DNA of 64,000 nucleotides. It comes from Candidatus Melainabacteria bacterium (GTDB lineage Bacteria; Cyanobacteriota; Vampirovibrionia; Obscuribacterales; Obscuribacteraceae). Of this stretch, positions 1 through 8,181 are shown piece by piece. Numbering within the stretch: position 1 is the stretch's first letter; each line of letters begins with the position of its first letter. The stretch is from contig DAIDIP010000006.1 in the NCBI GenBank assembly GCA_027451745.1, forward strand, positions 1-64,000, in the 5' to 3' direction. Both the position numbers and the translations under genes were made by a program. The notes beneath the pieces are model-generated. The model did not search any database, was not told the DNA's origin, and saw only the letters and a program-made list of their open reading frames with translations.

Positions 1-45
1 AAAATTTTCCTATAAAAAGATCTCTCTGGCCCATCATTTATTCAA

Positions 46-1170
46 TTAATTTCCACCCGTTTTGCAGGGCGAACTATGTATAGTTTCCAAAATCTCAGTT
101 TGATCCTTACTAATTGGACCAAAATCCCCTTCAATCAAAAGCTTGACTGCCCTATTAGCAGCCAGAATAGGCGTTTTTAAATCATGTGTTAATGTAGCAA
201 CAAAGTCTTCACGCTGGCGCTGCAATAATATTCTATTAGTCACATCTACAAATTCGGCTACAATACCCGTAATCTCTCCTGATTCGTTTTTAATCGGCCA
301 AATACTCCAGTCCCAATATGAATCAGTCAGATCAGAGACATTTGAAAGATTTACAGGCACAGCAGTTTTTCTGTATGGTTGGCCTGTCTCAAGTATCTGT
401 TTGAATTCTTCCTGAGGCAAATAAGGACATATCTCAAACAAATTACGTCCGCTCAAAGTCTCATTTGACTGATCTTCCACCAATTCCATAAATTCCTTAT
501 TGAATTCAACACAATTGAAATTCGGATTAAGCCTCACTATACCTATAGGAGCATTTTCCAAAATATTTCTTGTAGCCCTACGATCGCTTTCCAGTTCTGC
601 AATTGAATCGCGATGCTTCCGTATAGCTTCTTCCTTTGCGCTCGTATAAGCATCTATGGCCAAACTCATGTCAAAGAAGGTAATCTTTGCTAGCGCATTC
701 ACGGTAGCATAAACTCTTTCTGGATCATCACCAAAATTTTCTACGAGTTTCTCTCTAAACCAAGACAGCACTAAGCGATAAGCACCTAAATACCAATGAG
801 GATCTAGTCCAATTCGATAATGAGTCCTGCCAACATGCAGTCGTTCTTCTATGTATTGCTTATCGTAATTACCTTTTGTCAGGCGAAGGAAATATCTAGC
901 TTGAGCAGCTTGAGCTCGCTTCAAAGTTGCCTCATCAGGAAAAAGCTTTTTCGTTTGAGGGAAAGAAAGAAAATGACTGTACATTTTCTCAATCAAATCA
1001 TCAATATTGTCTTGCAGCAATTGATCAATACCAGTGATCAACTTCTCATCGATTAAAGTTAGTTCTTGCCAACGCTTTCTAATTTCTATATCTTGTACAG
1101 AAGCTTCGTCCTGTTGCTCCAATGGCAACCCACTGTTTGGATTCATCGCTTGCCAACCACTAAAATGCAT
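46..1170 (-). CDS. Globin-coupled PAS sensor histidine kinase, truncated
   Basis: This is a sensor kinase that probably binds heme through an N-terminal globin domain (about residues 40-180). The proximal histidine is likely His117 in the VGRTHYRIGL segment, followed by PxWYLGAY, typical of globin-coupled sensors. A PAS domain follows (about 205-315), then a HisKA dimerisation domain with the H-box THDLKTP (His329). The protein stops about 40 residues after the H-box, so the whole ATP-binding HATPase domain is missing. The last residues (SPCKTGGN) do not look like a HisKA helix. All three minus-strand frames have stops between 38 and 48, so one simple frameshift does not restore a longer product. 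There are two possible starts, 1170 or the ATG at 1146; neither has a clear ribosome-binding site. It is divergent from the response regulator at 1275. It is either a decayed kinase or a sensor-only protein. Confidence 0.8.
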   Translation of the reverse strand: MHFSGWQAMNPNSGLPLEQQDEASVQDIEIRKRWQELTLIDEKLITGIDQLLQDNIDDLIEKMYSHFLSFPQTKKLFPDEATLKRAQAAQARYFLRLTKGNYDKQYIEERLHVGRTHYRIGLDPHWYLGAYRLVLSWFREKLVENFGDDPERVYATVNALAKITFFDMSLAIDAYTSAKEEAIRKHRDSIAELESDRRATRNILENAPIGIVRLNPNFNCVEFNKEFMELVEDQSNETLSGRNLFEICPYLPQEEFKQILETGQPYRKTAVPVNLSNVSDLTDSYWDWSIWPIKNESGEITGIVAEFVDVTNRILLQRQREDFVATLTHDLKTPILAANRAVKLLIEGDFGPISKDQTEILETIHSSPCKTGGN

Positions 1171-1274
1171 GCTAACTAAGATCTATTCTAAAGAATTCTA
1201 CTAGAATAATAAAAACTTGATATAAAGATAAGTTTTTAGACATTATTTAATTACTTCTTCACAAGGTACAGATT

Positions 1275-1988
1275 ATGACCGAAGAAACTATTTCCAATAA
1301 TCCTATATCACTTTTATTAGTTGAAGACCATCAATTAACTCGTATTGGACTCAAAACTATTCTCACTCGCACCCAAGATATCAAAGTAATTGCTGAAGCA
1401 AGTAATGGGCGCGAAGCTGTTAAGCAGGCTTGTGAACTAAAACCAGATATTATTCTTATGGACGTTGGTATGCCTCAAATGGATGGTATTGAAGCAACCC
1501 GTCTAATTAGAGAGAAAGAGCCAACTATTAACATAATTATGCTTACGTCTCATGACAATGATCGTGATATTTTCGCATCATTATCCGCTGGGGCTGCAGG
1601 CTATTGCCTCAAAGATGTAGCTCCCGATCGACTTTATGCCGCCATACGCTGCGTTAATGCTGGAGACGTTTGGCTAGACTCAGCTATTGCCAGCAAAGTG
1701 ATAAAAAAATACTCCTCTGGAAGTAGCTCTTCTTTCCAGGATTCTCGGAATGACAGTCCAAAAGACAAACCAGCAAATGTTTCTGCTGCATTAAATGAAC
1801 CGCTTTCTCCACGTGAGCTTGAAGTTCTAAACCTGGTTGTGGAAGGTTTATCTAATCAGCAGATTGCTGACAAGCTAATAATTTCTCTTGCCACAGCTAA
1901 AACTCATGTTCGCAATATATTAAACAAACTAGCTGTTGATGATAGAACTCAAGCAGCAGTAAGTGCCATGCGCAAAGGATTAGTCTAG
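1275..1988 (+). CDS. NarL/FixJ-family response regulator
   Basis: Two-component transcription regulator of 237 residues. The receiver domain (about 12-128) shows the acidic pair Glu17-Asp18, the phosphoacceptor Asp63 in ILMDVGMP, Thr91 and Lys113. A Ser/Asn-rich linker (about 147-172) leads to a C-terminal LuxR-type helix-turn-helix (about 175-235) with LSPRELEVLNLV and the recognition helix in SLATAKTHVRNIL. It is divergently transcribed from the globin-PAS kinase, suggesting a sensory unit. However, NarL-type regulators usually pair with HisKA_3 kinases whereas the neighbour has a classical HisKA H-box, so the pairing is not certain. UspA genes follow, separated by a hairpin and a promoter. 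Confidence 0.92.
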   Translation: MTEETISNNPISLLLVEDHQLTRIGLKTILTRTQDIKVIAEASNGREAVKQACELKPDIILMDVGMPQMDGIEATRLIREKEPTINIIMLTSHDNDRDIFASLSAGAAGYCLKDVAPDRLYAAIRCVNAGDVWLDSAIASKVIKKYSSGSSSSFQDSRNDSPKDKPANVSAALNEPLSPRELEVLNLVVEGLSNQQIADKLIISLATAKTHVRNILNKLAVDDRTQAAVSAMRKGLV

Positions 1989-2025
1989 TTATTTATTCTT
2001 TCTTTGGTCTAAAATAACTAGACTA
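1981..2025 (+). terminator. Hairpin at the end of the response-regulator gene
   Basis: A 14-bp perfect inverted repeat (1981-1994 with 2012-2025) has a 17-nt loop and overlaps the TAG stop at 1986-1988. The left arm begins TAGTCTAG. The stem is AT-rich and no T-run follows, so it is a weak candidate for transcription termination or mRNA end protection rather than a textbook terminator. Confidence 0.45.
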
Positions 2026-2029
2026 TAAT
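2024..2029 (+). promoter_or_regulatory. Consensus -10 box (TATAAT) before uspA genes
   Basis: A perfect TATAAT lies 24 nt before the start at 2053 and overlaps the right arm of the preceding hairpin. No good -35 is visible at 16-18 bp (best is TTTGGT at 2003-2008, spacing 15), which would suit an activator-dependent promoter. The RBS GAGGAG follows at proper distance from the ATG. Confidence 0.5.
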
Positions 2030-2052
2030 TGTTCGACTTCTGAGGAGAACTG

Positions 2053-2538
2053 ATGAAAATTCTGATTGCTATTGATGACTCTCCATGTTCAACATATGCA
2101 CTAGAGAATATTGCTCAAAGACCATGGCCAAAAGATACCAAATTTCAAATAATCATGGTCGTTGAACCTTTGCTTTATGATTATGAATATGCTCTTTCAT
2201 CTAAGTTAGCATCTGTTTTAGCAGAAGCCAAAAATGAATTCCGAAACTATGCACAAGAACTAATAAAGTCTAAGGTAGAGCAATTCAAGCAAAGATCAGG
2301 CATTTCTGATATGTCAGGTAAAATTATAGATGGTCTAGTTACTGACTCAATTCTCGAAGAAGCAAAAAACTGGGATGCAGATCTAATAGTATTGGGTTCT
2401 CACGGTCGCAAAGGTATACAGAAGTTAGTACTAGGAAGCGTAGCCGAAAATATTGCCAGCCATGCGCCCTGTTCAGTTGAAATTGTTAAAGAGAAACTGA
2501 CAAAGACAGCAAAAAAGGAAATTAGCCATGGCAAATAA
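2053..2538 (+). CDS. Universal stress protein (UspA family)
   Basis: Single-domain UspA-family protein of 161 residues with the Rossmann-like start MKILIAIDDSP. The ATP-binding signature G-2x-G-9x-G-S lies in the GSHGRKG...GSVAENI segment near residues 116-135. Family members bind ATP and help survival under hypoxia, starvation or oxidative stress. The start has a strong GAGGAG site six bases upstream. The 3' end overlaps the next UspA gene by 11 bp, so the two are translationally coupled. The last residues are Lys-rich. The position next to a globin sensor and a NarL-type regulator recalls hypoxia regulons, but regulation is inferred. Confidence 0.92.
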   Translation: MKILIAIDDSPCSTYALENIAQRPWPKDTKFQIIMVVEPLLYDYEYALSSKLASVLAEAKNEFRNYAQELIKSKVEQFKQRSGISDMSGKIIDGLVTDSILEEAKNWDADLIVLGSHGRKGIQKLVLGSVAENIASHAPCSVEIVKEKLTKTAKKEISHGK

Positions 2539-3016
2539 AAAAGTATCCACGACAAAAAAGACAAATACCAAAAAATTCACCAATGTCCTTGTTGCTCTAG
2601 CTGATGATAAATATGGATCAATTGTTGCCGACTTTGTCTCCAATTATCACTGGCCAGCAAACACACAACTACGTCTTTTGTATGTTTTAGAAGAACATGC
2701 AATTAGAAATATATTGCGCTTTTCACCACAGCTTGCTGAACAAATCGTAGAAAATGATGAAGAATATGGGGAAGAATTGTTAAAGCGCTGCAAAAAGCGC
2801 CTGCAAAAGTCTCTGCCTAATATAAAAATAGAAACTTATCTAGTTCGTGGTTCCGCTAAAGATGAGATCTTGTCTAATGCAAAGAATATGAAAGCTAATG
2901 TTATCGTTATGGGTTCTCATGGCCGTACCGGTGTCACTTCGGTGTTATTGGGCAGCGTTTCAATGTCCGTCGCATCACATGCGCATTGCTCAGTTGTAAT
3001 AGTACGATCTACTTAA
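2528..3016 (+). CDS. Universal stress protein (UspA family), second copy
   Basis: Second UspA-family protein of 162 residues, with a Lys/Thr-rich N-terminal extension of about 18 residues before the core begins at FTNVLVALADD. The nucleotide-binding motif GSHGRTG...GSVSMSV is intact near residues 128-147, so ATP binding is expected. It begins inside the end of the preceding usp gene (11-bp overlap) and its GGA-type site lies within that gene, so the pair forms one operon. The two copies are clearly diverged from each other, so this is not a recent duplication. A heterodimer is possible but not shown. Confidence 0.92.
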   Translation: MANKKVSTTKKTNTKKFTNVLVALADDKYGSIVADFVSNYHWPANTQLRLLYVLEEHAIRNILRFSPQLAEQIVENDEEYGEELLKRCKKRLQKSLPNIKIETYLVRGSAKDEILSNAKNMKANVIVMGSHGRTGVTSVLLGSVSMSVASHAHCSVVIVRST

Positions 3017-3046
3017 CTCTCAAAATTACATAATGAAATTAAGCCA

Positions 3047-3349
3047 TCATGCTTGAGTAGCTTTATGCAGCTTAACATGATTAGAAATATCATCCATATC
3101 AAACAATTTCAAATGTTCTACTAATCCATGTTTTTTTAGTTGATCTTTAGCAAAATTTCCCGGCATGAAAATCTCACATACAACCGGCTTCCATTTATTT
3201 CTGCCATCCAATAAATTTAGATCGGTCAAAGCTTCCCAAATTTCATCACTGTTACAATAACGTTCAAATCTTTTGCTTTGATTAGCCACGTTCAATTCAA
3301 AAGCTATATAACCAGATTTACTATCTACTATTACTGTACCTTTAATCAC
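3047..3349 (-). CDS. Conserved-looking hypothetical protein, 100 aa
   Basis: Small acidic/basic mixed protein of 100 residues that I do not recognise. It has no signal peptide or membrane segment. The N-terminal half reads as beta strands (GTVIVDSKSGYIAFELNV) followed by a helical region and a Cys-containing strand (PVVCEIFMP). It lies alone, convergent with the UspA pair and divergent from hypA. Support for it being a real gene is its clean length in a 600-bp gap with no better ORF on either strand and neighbour-like codon use. No function is proposed. Confidence 0.6.
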   Translation of the reverse strand: MIKGTVIVDSKSGYIAFELNVANQSKRFERYCNSDEIWEALTDLNLLDGRNKWKPVVCEIFMPGNFAKDQLKKHGLVEHLKLFDMDDISNHVKLHKATQA

Positions 3350-3535
3350 TTTTTAGCCTCATTTTAGTCAGCACTATTTCAACAATCAGTGTCCAGCGCT
3401 CATTGCCCAACTCTCTTATGGGATTAATGCAATTACAACATTTTCTGAGTCATCAGTGAATTAATCCGAAGGATGATATATAGTCCAACCAATATCAACC
3501 TTAGGAACGATCTTATTTTTAAATTCAATCGATAA

Positions 3536-3541
3536 TATAAT
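3536..3541 (+). promoter_or_regulatory. Candidate -10 box for the hypAB operon
   Basis: A perfect TATAAT sits 72 bp upstream of hypA in the 264-bp intergenic stretch 3350-3613. The -35 region is poor (TTATTT). The leader downstream contains an imperfect inverted repeat GCGCAT...ATGCGT. No other gene or RNA is seen in this stretch. Confidence 0.4.
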
Positions 3542-3613
3542 GCTAGTCTAAGCGCATTATGCAATGCGTAATTTTAAAGTAGTCAAACTGTTGCCAAGCG
3601 CCCACGAAAAGCT

Positions 3614-3994
3614 ATGCATGAAGCAACTATTGCTCAGTCAATTCTACAAATTCTTTCTGAGAAGCTTCTCCAAATTTGCCCCTCTGGCCAAATTGTAAAA
3701 GCTAGATTGCTGATAGGAGAATTCCGTAACATCGATGTAGATTCACTCAGTTTCAGTTTTGATACTCTTAAAAAATTTCACCTGGGTATCTCCTCATGCA
3801 ATCTTGAGTTTGAAACTATTCCAACTGAAGCAGTCTGTCAAAAGGAAAATCATATTTATCATCCAACCTTTGAAAATACTTTTCTATGTGAACAATGCCA
3901 AAGCGGAATAGGTAAGATAATTCGTGGAGAAGAATTAGACTTGGTCGGAACAACAATACTCAGTAGCTCTATGGAGAATGATCAGCATGCATGA
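3614..3994 (+). CDS. hypA: Hydrogenase nickel incorporation protein HypA (variant zinc site)
   Basis: Nickel metallochaperone acting with HypB to load nickel into [NiFe]-hydrogenase (or, in some bacteria, urease). The N-terminal nickel motif Met-His-Glu is intact and the HypA fold is clear over 126 residues. The structural zinc site normally uses two CxxC pairs. Here the second is present (Cys92-Glu-Gln-Cys95) but the first is reduced to Cys75-Gln-Lys-Glu78. His80 and His83 follow and could substitute as ligands. The last bases overlap hypB. No hydrogenase subunits or hypCDEF are in this window. The upstream RBS is weak. Confidence 0.88.
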   Translation: MHEATIAQSILQILSEKLLQICPSGQIVKARLLIGEFRNIDVDSLSFSFDTLKKFHLGISSCNLEFETIPTEAVCQKENHIYHPTFENTFLCEQCQSGIGKIIRGEELDLVGTTILSSSMENDQHA

Positions 3995-4643
3995 AACTGT
4001 AGATCAACATATGCTAGAAAGCATTCTGGGCCGAAACAATGAACTTGCTCATCACAACCGTGAACATTTTAATGAGCTAGGTTTAGTTGCTATTAATATT
4101 ATGAGCGCTCCTGGAGCGGGAAAAACAACTTTACTAGAAAAAACTTTGTCTTCGTTGTCGACAGACTATGATTGCTCAGTAATTGAAGGTGATATGATTG
4201 GCGATCTAGACGCTAAGCGCTTACAAAAATACATTCCCGCCGTTCATCAGATTACAACCGGTAAGAGTTGTCATCTTGACGCTCAAATGATTGCTCGTCT
4301 CTTGCATGCGCAAAAATTTGGCGGCACTGATTATTTGTTTATTGAAAATGTGGGTAATCTCGTTTGCCCTGCCGAATTTCCGCTAGGTGAACACAAAAGG
4401 GTGGTGCTTTTGTCTGTGACTGAAGGGGATGATAAGCCTTTGAAATACCCTGTAATTTTTCACAATTGTGATGTTGTTGTATTTACCAAATGTGACCTAT
4501 TGCCATATGTCACTTTCAATATGGTTAAAGCAAAAGATAGTATTCAGAACCTGAATCCAAAAGCACAGTGTTTTGAACTGTCGGTTCTAAATGATACAGG
4601 CGTAGATAATTGGCTCAATTGGATTAAAGGAATGCGCTCATAG
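3987..4643 (+). CDS. hypB: Hydrogenase/urease nickel incorporation GTPase HypB
   Basis: SIMIBI-class GTPase that powers nickel delivery from HypA to the apo-enzyme. The P-loop SAPGAGKTT is near the N-terminus, the metal-site Cys-His lies in GKSCHLDA, a further metal Cys is in NLVCPAEF, and the guanine-specificity motif is TKCD. It lacks the N-terminal CxxCGC high-affinity nickel motif and any His-rich stretch, like many minimal HypB proteins. An in-frame ATG exists at 3978, but GGAG at 3973-3976 is too close to it and well placed for the ATG at 3987, so I chose the latter. It overlaps hypA by 8 bp and is followed two bases later by the CoA-hydrolase-family gene. Confidence 0.9.
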   Translation: MHETVDQHMLESILGRNNELAHHNREHFNELGLVAINIMSAPGAGKTTLLEKTLSSLSTDYDCSVIEGDMIGDLDAKRLQKYIPAVHQITTGKSCHLDAQMIARLLHAQKFGGTDYLFIENVGNLVCPAEFPLGEHKRVVLLSVTEGDDKPLKYPVIFHNCDVVVFTKCDLLPYVTFNMVKAKDSIQNLNPKAQCFELSVLNDTGVDNWLNWIKGMRS

Positions 4644-4645
4644 TC

Positions 4646-5953
4646 ATGATTAATTCTGCTTGGGAAAAAGAATATGCAAAAAAATTGACTACTGCACTTG
4701 ATGCGGTAAAAACAATTAATTCAAAGGACACTGTCTACATTCATTCAAATGCTGCCGCTCCTCAAACACTTGTAGAAGCAATGGTAAATCGCGCCTCAGA
4801 ACTAAAAAATGTAAAAATACTCCATATTCTCACTCTAGGAAATGCCGATTACACAAAGAAAGAATATGCAGAATCTTTTAATGTGCACGCATTATTTATA
4901 GGCCCAAATGTAAGAGAAGCAGTAAACGAAGGCAGAGTCGATTATGTGCCAATATTCTTGAGTGAAATTCCAGCTTTGTTTACATCTAAACAGGTTCCTG
5001 TAGATGTTTGTTTAATTCAAGTCTCTCCGCCAGACGCGCATGGCTATTGCAGCTACGGCGTATCTATTGACTGCACAATTGCTGCTCGCAAAAATGCAAA
5101 AATAACAATTGCTGAGGTGAATAAACAAATGCCTCGTACTTTGGGCAGATCTTTTGTACATGTAAGTCGATTAGATCATATAGTAGAAGTTGATCGACCG
5201 TTACCAGAATTAACCCCAGCATTGCCTACATCAATAGAAGAAGCTATAGGAAAAAATGTAGCCAGCCTGGTCGAAAACGAGGCTACTATCCAGCTTGGCA
5301 TAGGAGCTATACCAAATGCGGTCTTAAAACATTTGGACAACAAAAAAAATCTCGGTGTTCATAGTGAGATGCTATCCGATAATATAATCGATCTAATTGA
5401 ACAGGGTATTATAACCTGTGATGCTAAAACTGTGTTACCCGGTAAAGTAGCTGTCAGCTTTGTTATTGGCACAAAACGACTTTACAATTTCATTGACAAT
5501 AATCCAATTATTGAATTTCAAACAAGTGACTATATTAATGACCCTTTTATAATCTGTCAAAATAGTAAGATGACAGCTATTAACTCAGCCTTAGAGGTTG
5601 ATATCACAGGACAAGTGGCTGCCGATTCAATAGGCAGTTATTTATATAGCGGAGTAGGAGGACAAGTAGATTTCATAAGAGGTGCTTCACGTTCAAAAGG
5701 CGGTAAAGCCATAATTGCTATGCCCTCTACTGCAAAAAATGAAAGTCTTTCTAGAATTGTTGCTACTCTTTGTACTGGTAGTGGTGTAGTCACCTCACGA
5801 GCAGACGTCCATTATGTAGTCACCGAATATGGTATCGCCCAACTATATGGAAAAACTCTAAAAGAACGCATGCAAGAATTAATAAATATTGCTCATCCTA
5901 AATTTAGAGACAAATTAAAGCATGATTGCCACTCTTTGCGATGGTTAAGCTAA
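4646..5953 (+). CDS. Acetyl-CoA hydrolase/CoA-transferase family protein
   Basis: A 435-residue member of the acetyl-CoA hydrolase/transferase family (Cat1/4-hydroxybutyrate CoA-transferase type). Such enzymes move CoA between acyl groups through a glutamyl-CoA thioester. The probable catalytic glutamate lies in GVHSEML, and the CoA-binding glycine-rich segments (QLGIGAIP, YSGVGGQVDFIRGA) are present. No signal peptide: cytoplasmic. It begins two bases after the hypB stop, so it is in the hypAB operon, an unusual partnership hinting at a fermentative or low-oxygen regulon. The substrate (acetate, butyrate, succinate or 4-hydroxybutyrate) cannot be read from the sequence. Confidence 0.88.
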   Translation: MINSAWEKEYAKKLTTALDAVKTINSKDTVYIHSNAAAPQTLVEAMVNRASELKNVKILHILTLGNADYTKKEYAESFNVHALFIGPNVREAVNEGRVDYVPIFLSEIPALFTSKQVPVDVCLIQVSPPDAHGYCSYGVSIDCTIAARKNAKITIAEVNKQMPRTLGRSFVHVSRLDHIVEVDRPLPELTPALPTSIEEAIGKNVASLVENEATIQLGIGAIPNAVLKHLDNKKNLGVHSEMLSDNIIDLIEQGIITCDAKTVLPGKVAVSFVIGTKRLYNFIDNNPIIEFQTSDYINDPFIICQNSKMTAINSALEVDITGQVAADSIGSYLYSGVGGQVDFIRGASRSKGGKAIIAMPSTAKNESLSRIVATLCTGSGVVTSRADVHYVVTEYGIAQLYGKTLKERMQELINIAHPKFRDKLKHDCHSLRWLS

Positions 5954-5983
5954 TAATCAGAACATTAAATAACATGGAGCTTG

Positions 5984-5989
5984 TATAAT
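5984..5989 (+). promoter_or_regulatory. Consensus -10 box upstream of the first di-heme cytochrome
   Basis: TATAAT, preceded directly by TTG, lies 57 bp before the cytochrome start. No matching -35 is seen at 17 bp. The RBS AGGA precedes the ATG at 6046. Confidence 0.4.
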
Positions 5990-6045
5990 AAACAGTTATT
6001 TCAATCAGCCAAAGAGTAAACAAGGGAAACAATTTAGGATATAAG

Positions 6046-6852
6046 ATGACCGCTAAGAAAAGCCTCTTATTTATAATTGTAGTCATTGCTTTTTTCGCAT
6101 GTACTATAGCTGGCACCATTAATCAAATTGTTTTTGCCACTAATCCTTTGCAAGCCAAAGACAAACGCACAATAGTTATTCCGGCCAAAGCATATACTCC
6201 AGAACCAACTAGCGAATCAAGCAAATTAGGCCAAGCCTTATTTGTCAAATACAATTGCACTAGCTGCCACTCTGTAGATGGGCATGGCGGCTGTTTGGGA
6301 CCACCCTTGGTAGGAGAAGGCGCAAGAAGAAGCAAGGATTTTATTTTAGCTAGAATTACGCAAGGAGCTAAGGCTGAGGCAAAGTTTCGACAAATTTATA
6401 GGGCTAGCGAATTAATGCCTCACCCGCGCATATCTAAACAAAGTGCCCAAGCAATCACTTCTTATTTGCTAACTTTGGAAGAGCCAAAATCGGGCTTTAT
6501 TATATCTAAACATCCAACAGTTATCCCTCAAGCACAAACTTCTGCTTTGCTTGAAAAGAAAAACACTTCTAAGACCTTCGTCGCTGAAGGCAAAAAATTA
6601 TTTTTTGAAAAGGGTTGTGCAGCCTGCCATACTGCTGGTGGGGTAGGAGGACAATTTGCTCCTGATTTGGATGGCTTAAAAACAAGACGTGATCGTGCTC
6701 AGATTGAAAGAGTTATAGACAATACTCAATTACTAACCATAGAATCAGCAGATGAATATAGTGAGCGCGGTACGATGATGCCGCCACTCAATCTTACTTC
6801 CGCAGAAGCAAGTAAAATTACCGATTTTCTCATGACTTTGCCGTCAAGATGA
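6046..6852 (+). CDS. Di-heme cytochrome c, first paralogue
   Basis: Exported electron carrier of 268 residues. An N-terminal hydrophobic segment (about 6-31) acts as signal peptide or anchor. Two class-I cytochrome c domains follow, with heme-attachment motifs CTSCH (71-75) and CAACH (191-195). Likely axial methionines are Met124 in ELMPHPR for heme 1 and Met244/245 in GTMMPPL for heme 2. Both domains carry the usual glycine-rich GP.L.G stretch after CxxCH. It is paralogous to the cytochrome at 8807, including the conserved GARRS and HPR segments. The following acyltransferase appears to be read from the same mRNA. Role is probably electron transfer between a quinol-oxidising complex and a terminal acceptor; partners are not in the window. 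Confidence 0.88.
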   Translation: MTAKKSLLFIIVVIAFFACTIAGTINQIVFATNPLQAKDKRTIVIPAKAYTPEPTSESSKLGQALFVKYNCTSCHSVDGHGGCLGPPLVGEGARRSKDFILARITQGAKAEAKFRQIYRASELMPHPRISKQSAQAITSYLLTLEEPKSGFIISKHPTVIPQAQTSALLEKKNTSKTFVAEGKKLFFEKGCAACHTAGGVGGQFAPDLDGLKTRRDRAQIERVIDNTQLLTIESADEYSERGTMMPPLNLTSAEASKITDFLMTLPSR

Positions 6853-6904
6853 TACCAGTTGTCCTGGTTCGCCGTATAATTCATTCAATTTTGGCTTAAA
6901 AACT

Positions 6905-8155
6905 TTGACAAAAGTAAACCCTTGCAACTTCAAACCACCTAAAGACTCTTCGGTTTTAATTTCTTTGGCCAAATTACTTTTACCCTTATTGATCAAATAT
7001 AAATATGGCGATCTCCAACTAAAAATTGTTGACAATGGTCTTGAAAGGTTTAAAGCGTTAAAAAACGTTCGCACTATAATATGTCCTAATCACCCCAGTC
7101 CTGCAGATATAGAGGTAGTCTCCCTTTTCTCGAAACTAGTCGGAGAAGAGCTCAATTTTCTTACTGCACGCGAACTATTTCACGCTCGTCCAGGACGCAT
7201 CAATTTACTCGAATACTTAGGCTGTTATTCTGTAGCCCGCGGCACAACAGATTTCAGTGCCTACCGAACCACTAGAAATCTTATTGTTAGCGGTAAAAAG
7301 AAATTGGTCATTTTTCCCGAAGGAGAAGTATCTTACCAAGCTGATAGTCTCTTGCCACTGAAAGCCGGAGCCATATATATGGCCTTTGCTGCTTTGCTTA
7401 AATTACGAACAATCGATAAATCGGCACCAGTAATGATATTGCCTGTGGCGCTCAAGTACTCTTACAAATCTAATATACGAAAAAACCTAGAAAAAACTGT
7501 CCGATTTCTCGAACATTCGTTGCACATTAAGACCAATAGAAAGTCGACTCTGCTTCAACGTATTCGTTTTCTCTCAGAAAGATTCATTACACAGTACGAA
7601 AAAGAATACAATTGCTCCTCAACAGAAAATACCTCTCTTAATAACAGGGTTCAAAATCTAAGAAAAACAATCTTAAATGAAGTAGCAAAAGCCCTCGGTT
7701 GCGAATTACCTAAAAATTATTCTTTGCTGGATCAAATTCATTTTCTCCAAAGCGTAATCTATGATCTGCGCTGGCGGAAGAAAGAGTACGCCCGATTTTT
7801 TCTCAAACATACTTCCAGCGCATCTCAATCTAAATTAAAAAAATGGGCAAAAGACTTACATCATGCCGTAAATATTATGGGCATTTACCAAGAATCATTT
7901 GCAGAGCCAGTCGCACAAGAAAAAATGGCCGCTCTCGTTGAAGTAATGGAATTAGACATGTTTAAACACGTTTCGCCTAAGGGTCCGTTACTCATTCATT
8001 GCGATATTGGCGACGCCCTCAACTTAGCAGATTACTATGATGAATTTCTGGCAGATAGAAGCAGCACTGTCGATAAGGTTAACAATCTGCTTGCTGCAAG
8101 GCTTTTTCAACAAATCGGAAAACTTGAATCCTACGCTCCCCATATCTACGTCTAA
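6905..8155 (+). CDS. PlsC-family acyltransferase
   Basis: Lysophospholipid acyltransferase-type enzyme (1-acylglycerol-3-phosphate acyltransferase family) transferring acyl chains for membrane lipid synthesis. The catalytic HX4D motif is NHPSPAD (62-68) and the substrate-binding motif is FPEG (137-140). At 416 residues it is far longer than typical PlsC (about 240); the C-terminal half is helical, charged and of unknown role. The start is uncertain: TTG at 6905 is the first plausible start in this frame, without a good RBS, and the frame is open back through the cytochrome gene end. An ATG overlapping the cytochrome stop (ATGA at 6849) is out of frame. Lies on the inner face of the membrane by family knowledge. 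Confidence 0.82.
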   Translation: MTKVNPCNFKPPKDSSVLISLAKLLLPLLIKYKYGDLQLKIVDNGLERFKALKNVRTIICPNHPSPADIEVVSLFSKLVGEELNFLTARELFHARPGRINLLEYLGCYSVARGTTDFSAYRTTRNLIVSGKKKLVIFPEGEVSYQADSLLPLKAGAIYMAFAALLKLRTIDKSAPVMILPVALKYSYKSNIRKNLEKTVRFLEHSLHIKTNRKSTLLQRIRFLSERFITQYEKEYNCSSTENTSLNNRVQNLRKTILNEVAKALGCELPKNYSLLDQIHFLQSVIYDLRWRKKEYARFFLKHTSSASQSKLKKWAKDLHHAVNIMGIYQESFAEPVAQEKMAALVEVMELDMFKHVSPKGPLLIHCDIGDALNLADYYDEFLADRSSTVDKVNNLLAARLFQQIGKLESYAPHIYV

Positions 8156-8181
8156 AGGACTTCAAAATCATCCTAAAGGTC

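Noticed and set aside
6849-6899. ATG overlapping the cytochrome stop, as start for the acyltransferase
   Set aside because: It is in another frame and ends after 16 codons, so it cannot be the acyltransferase start.
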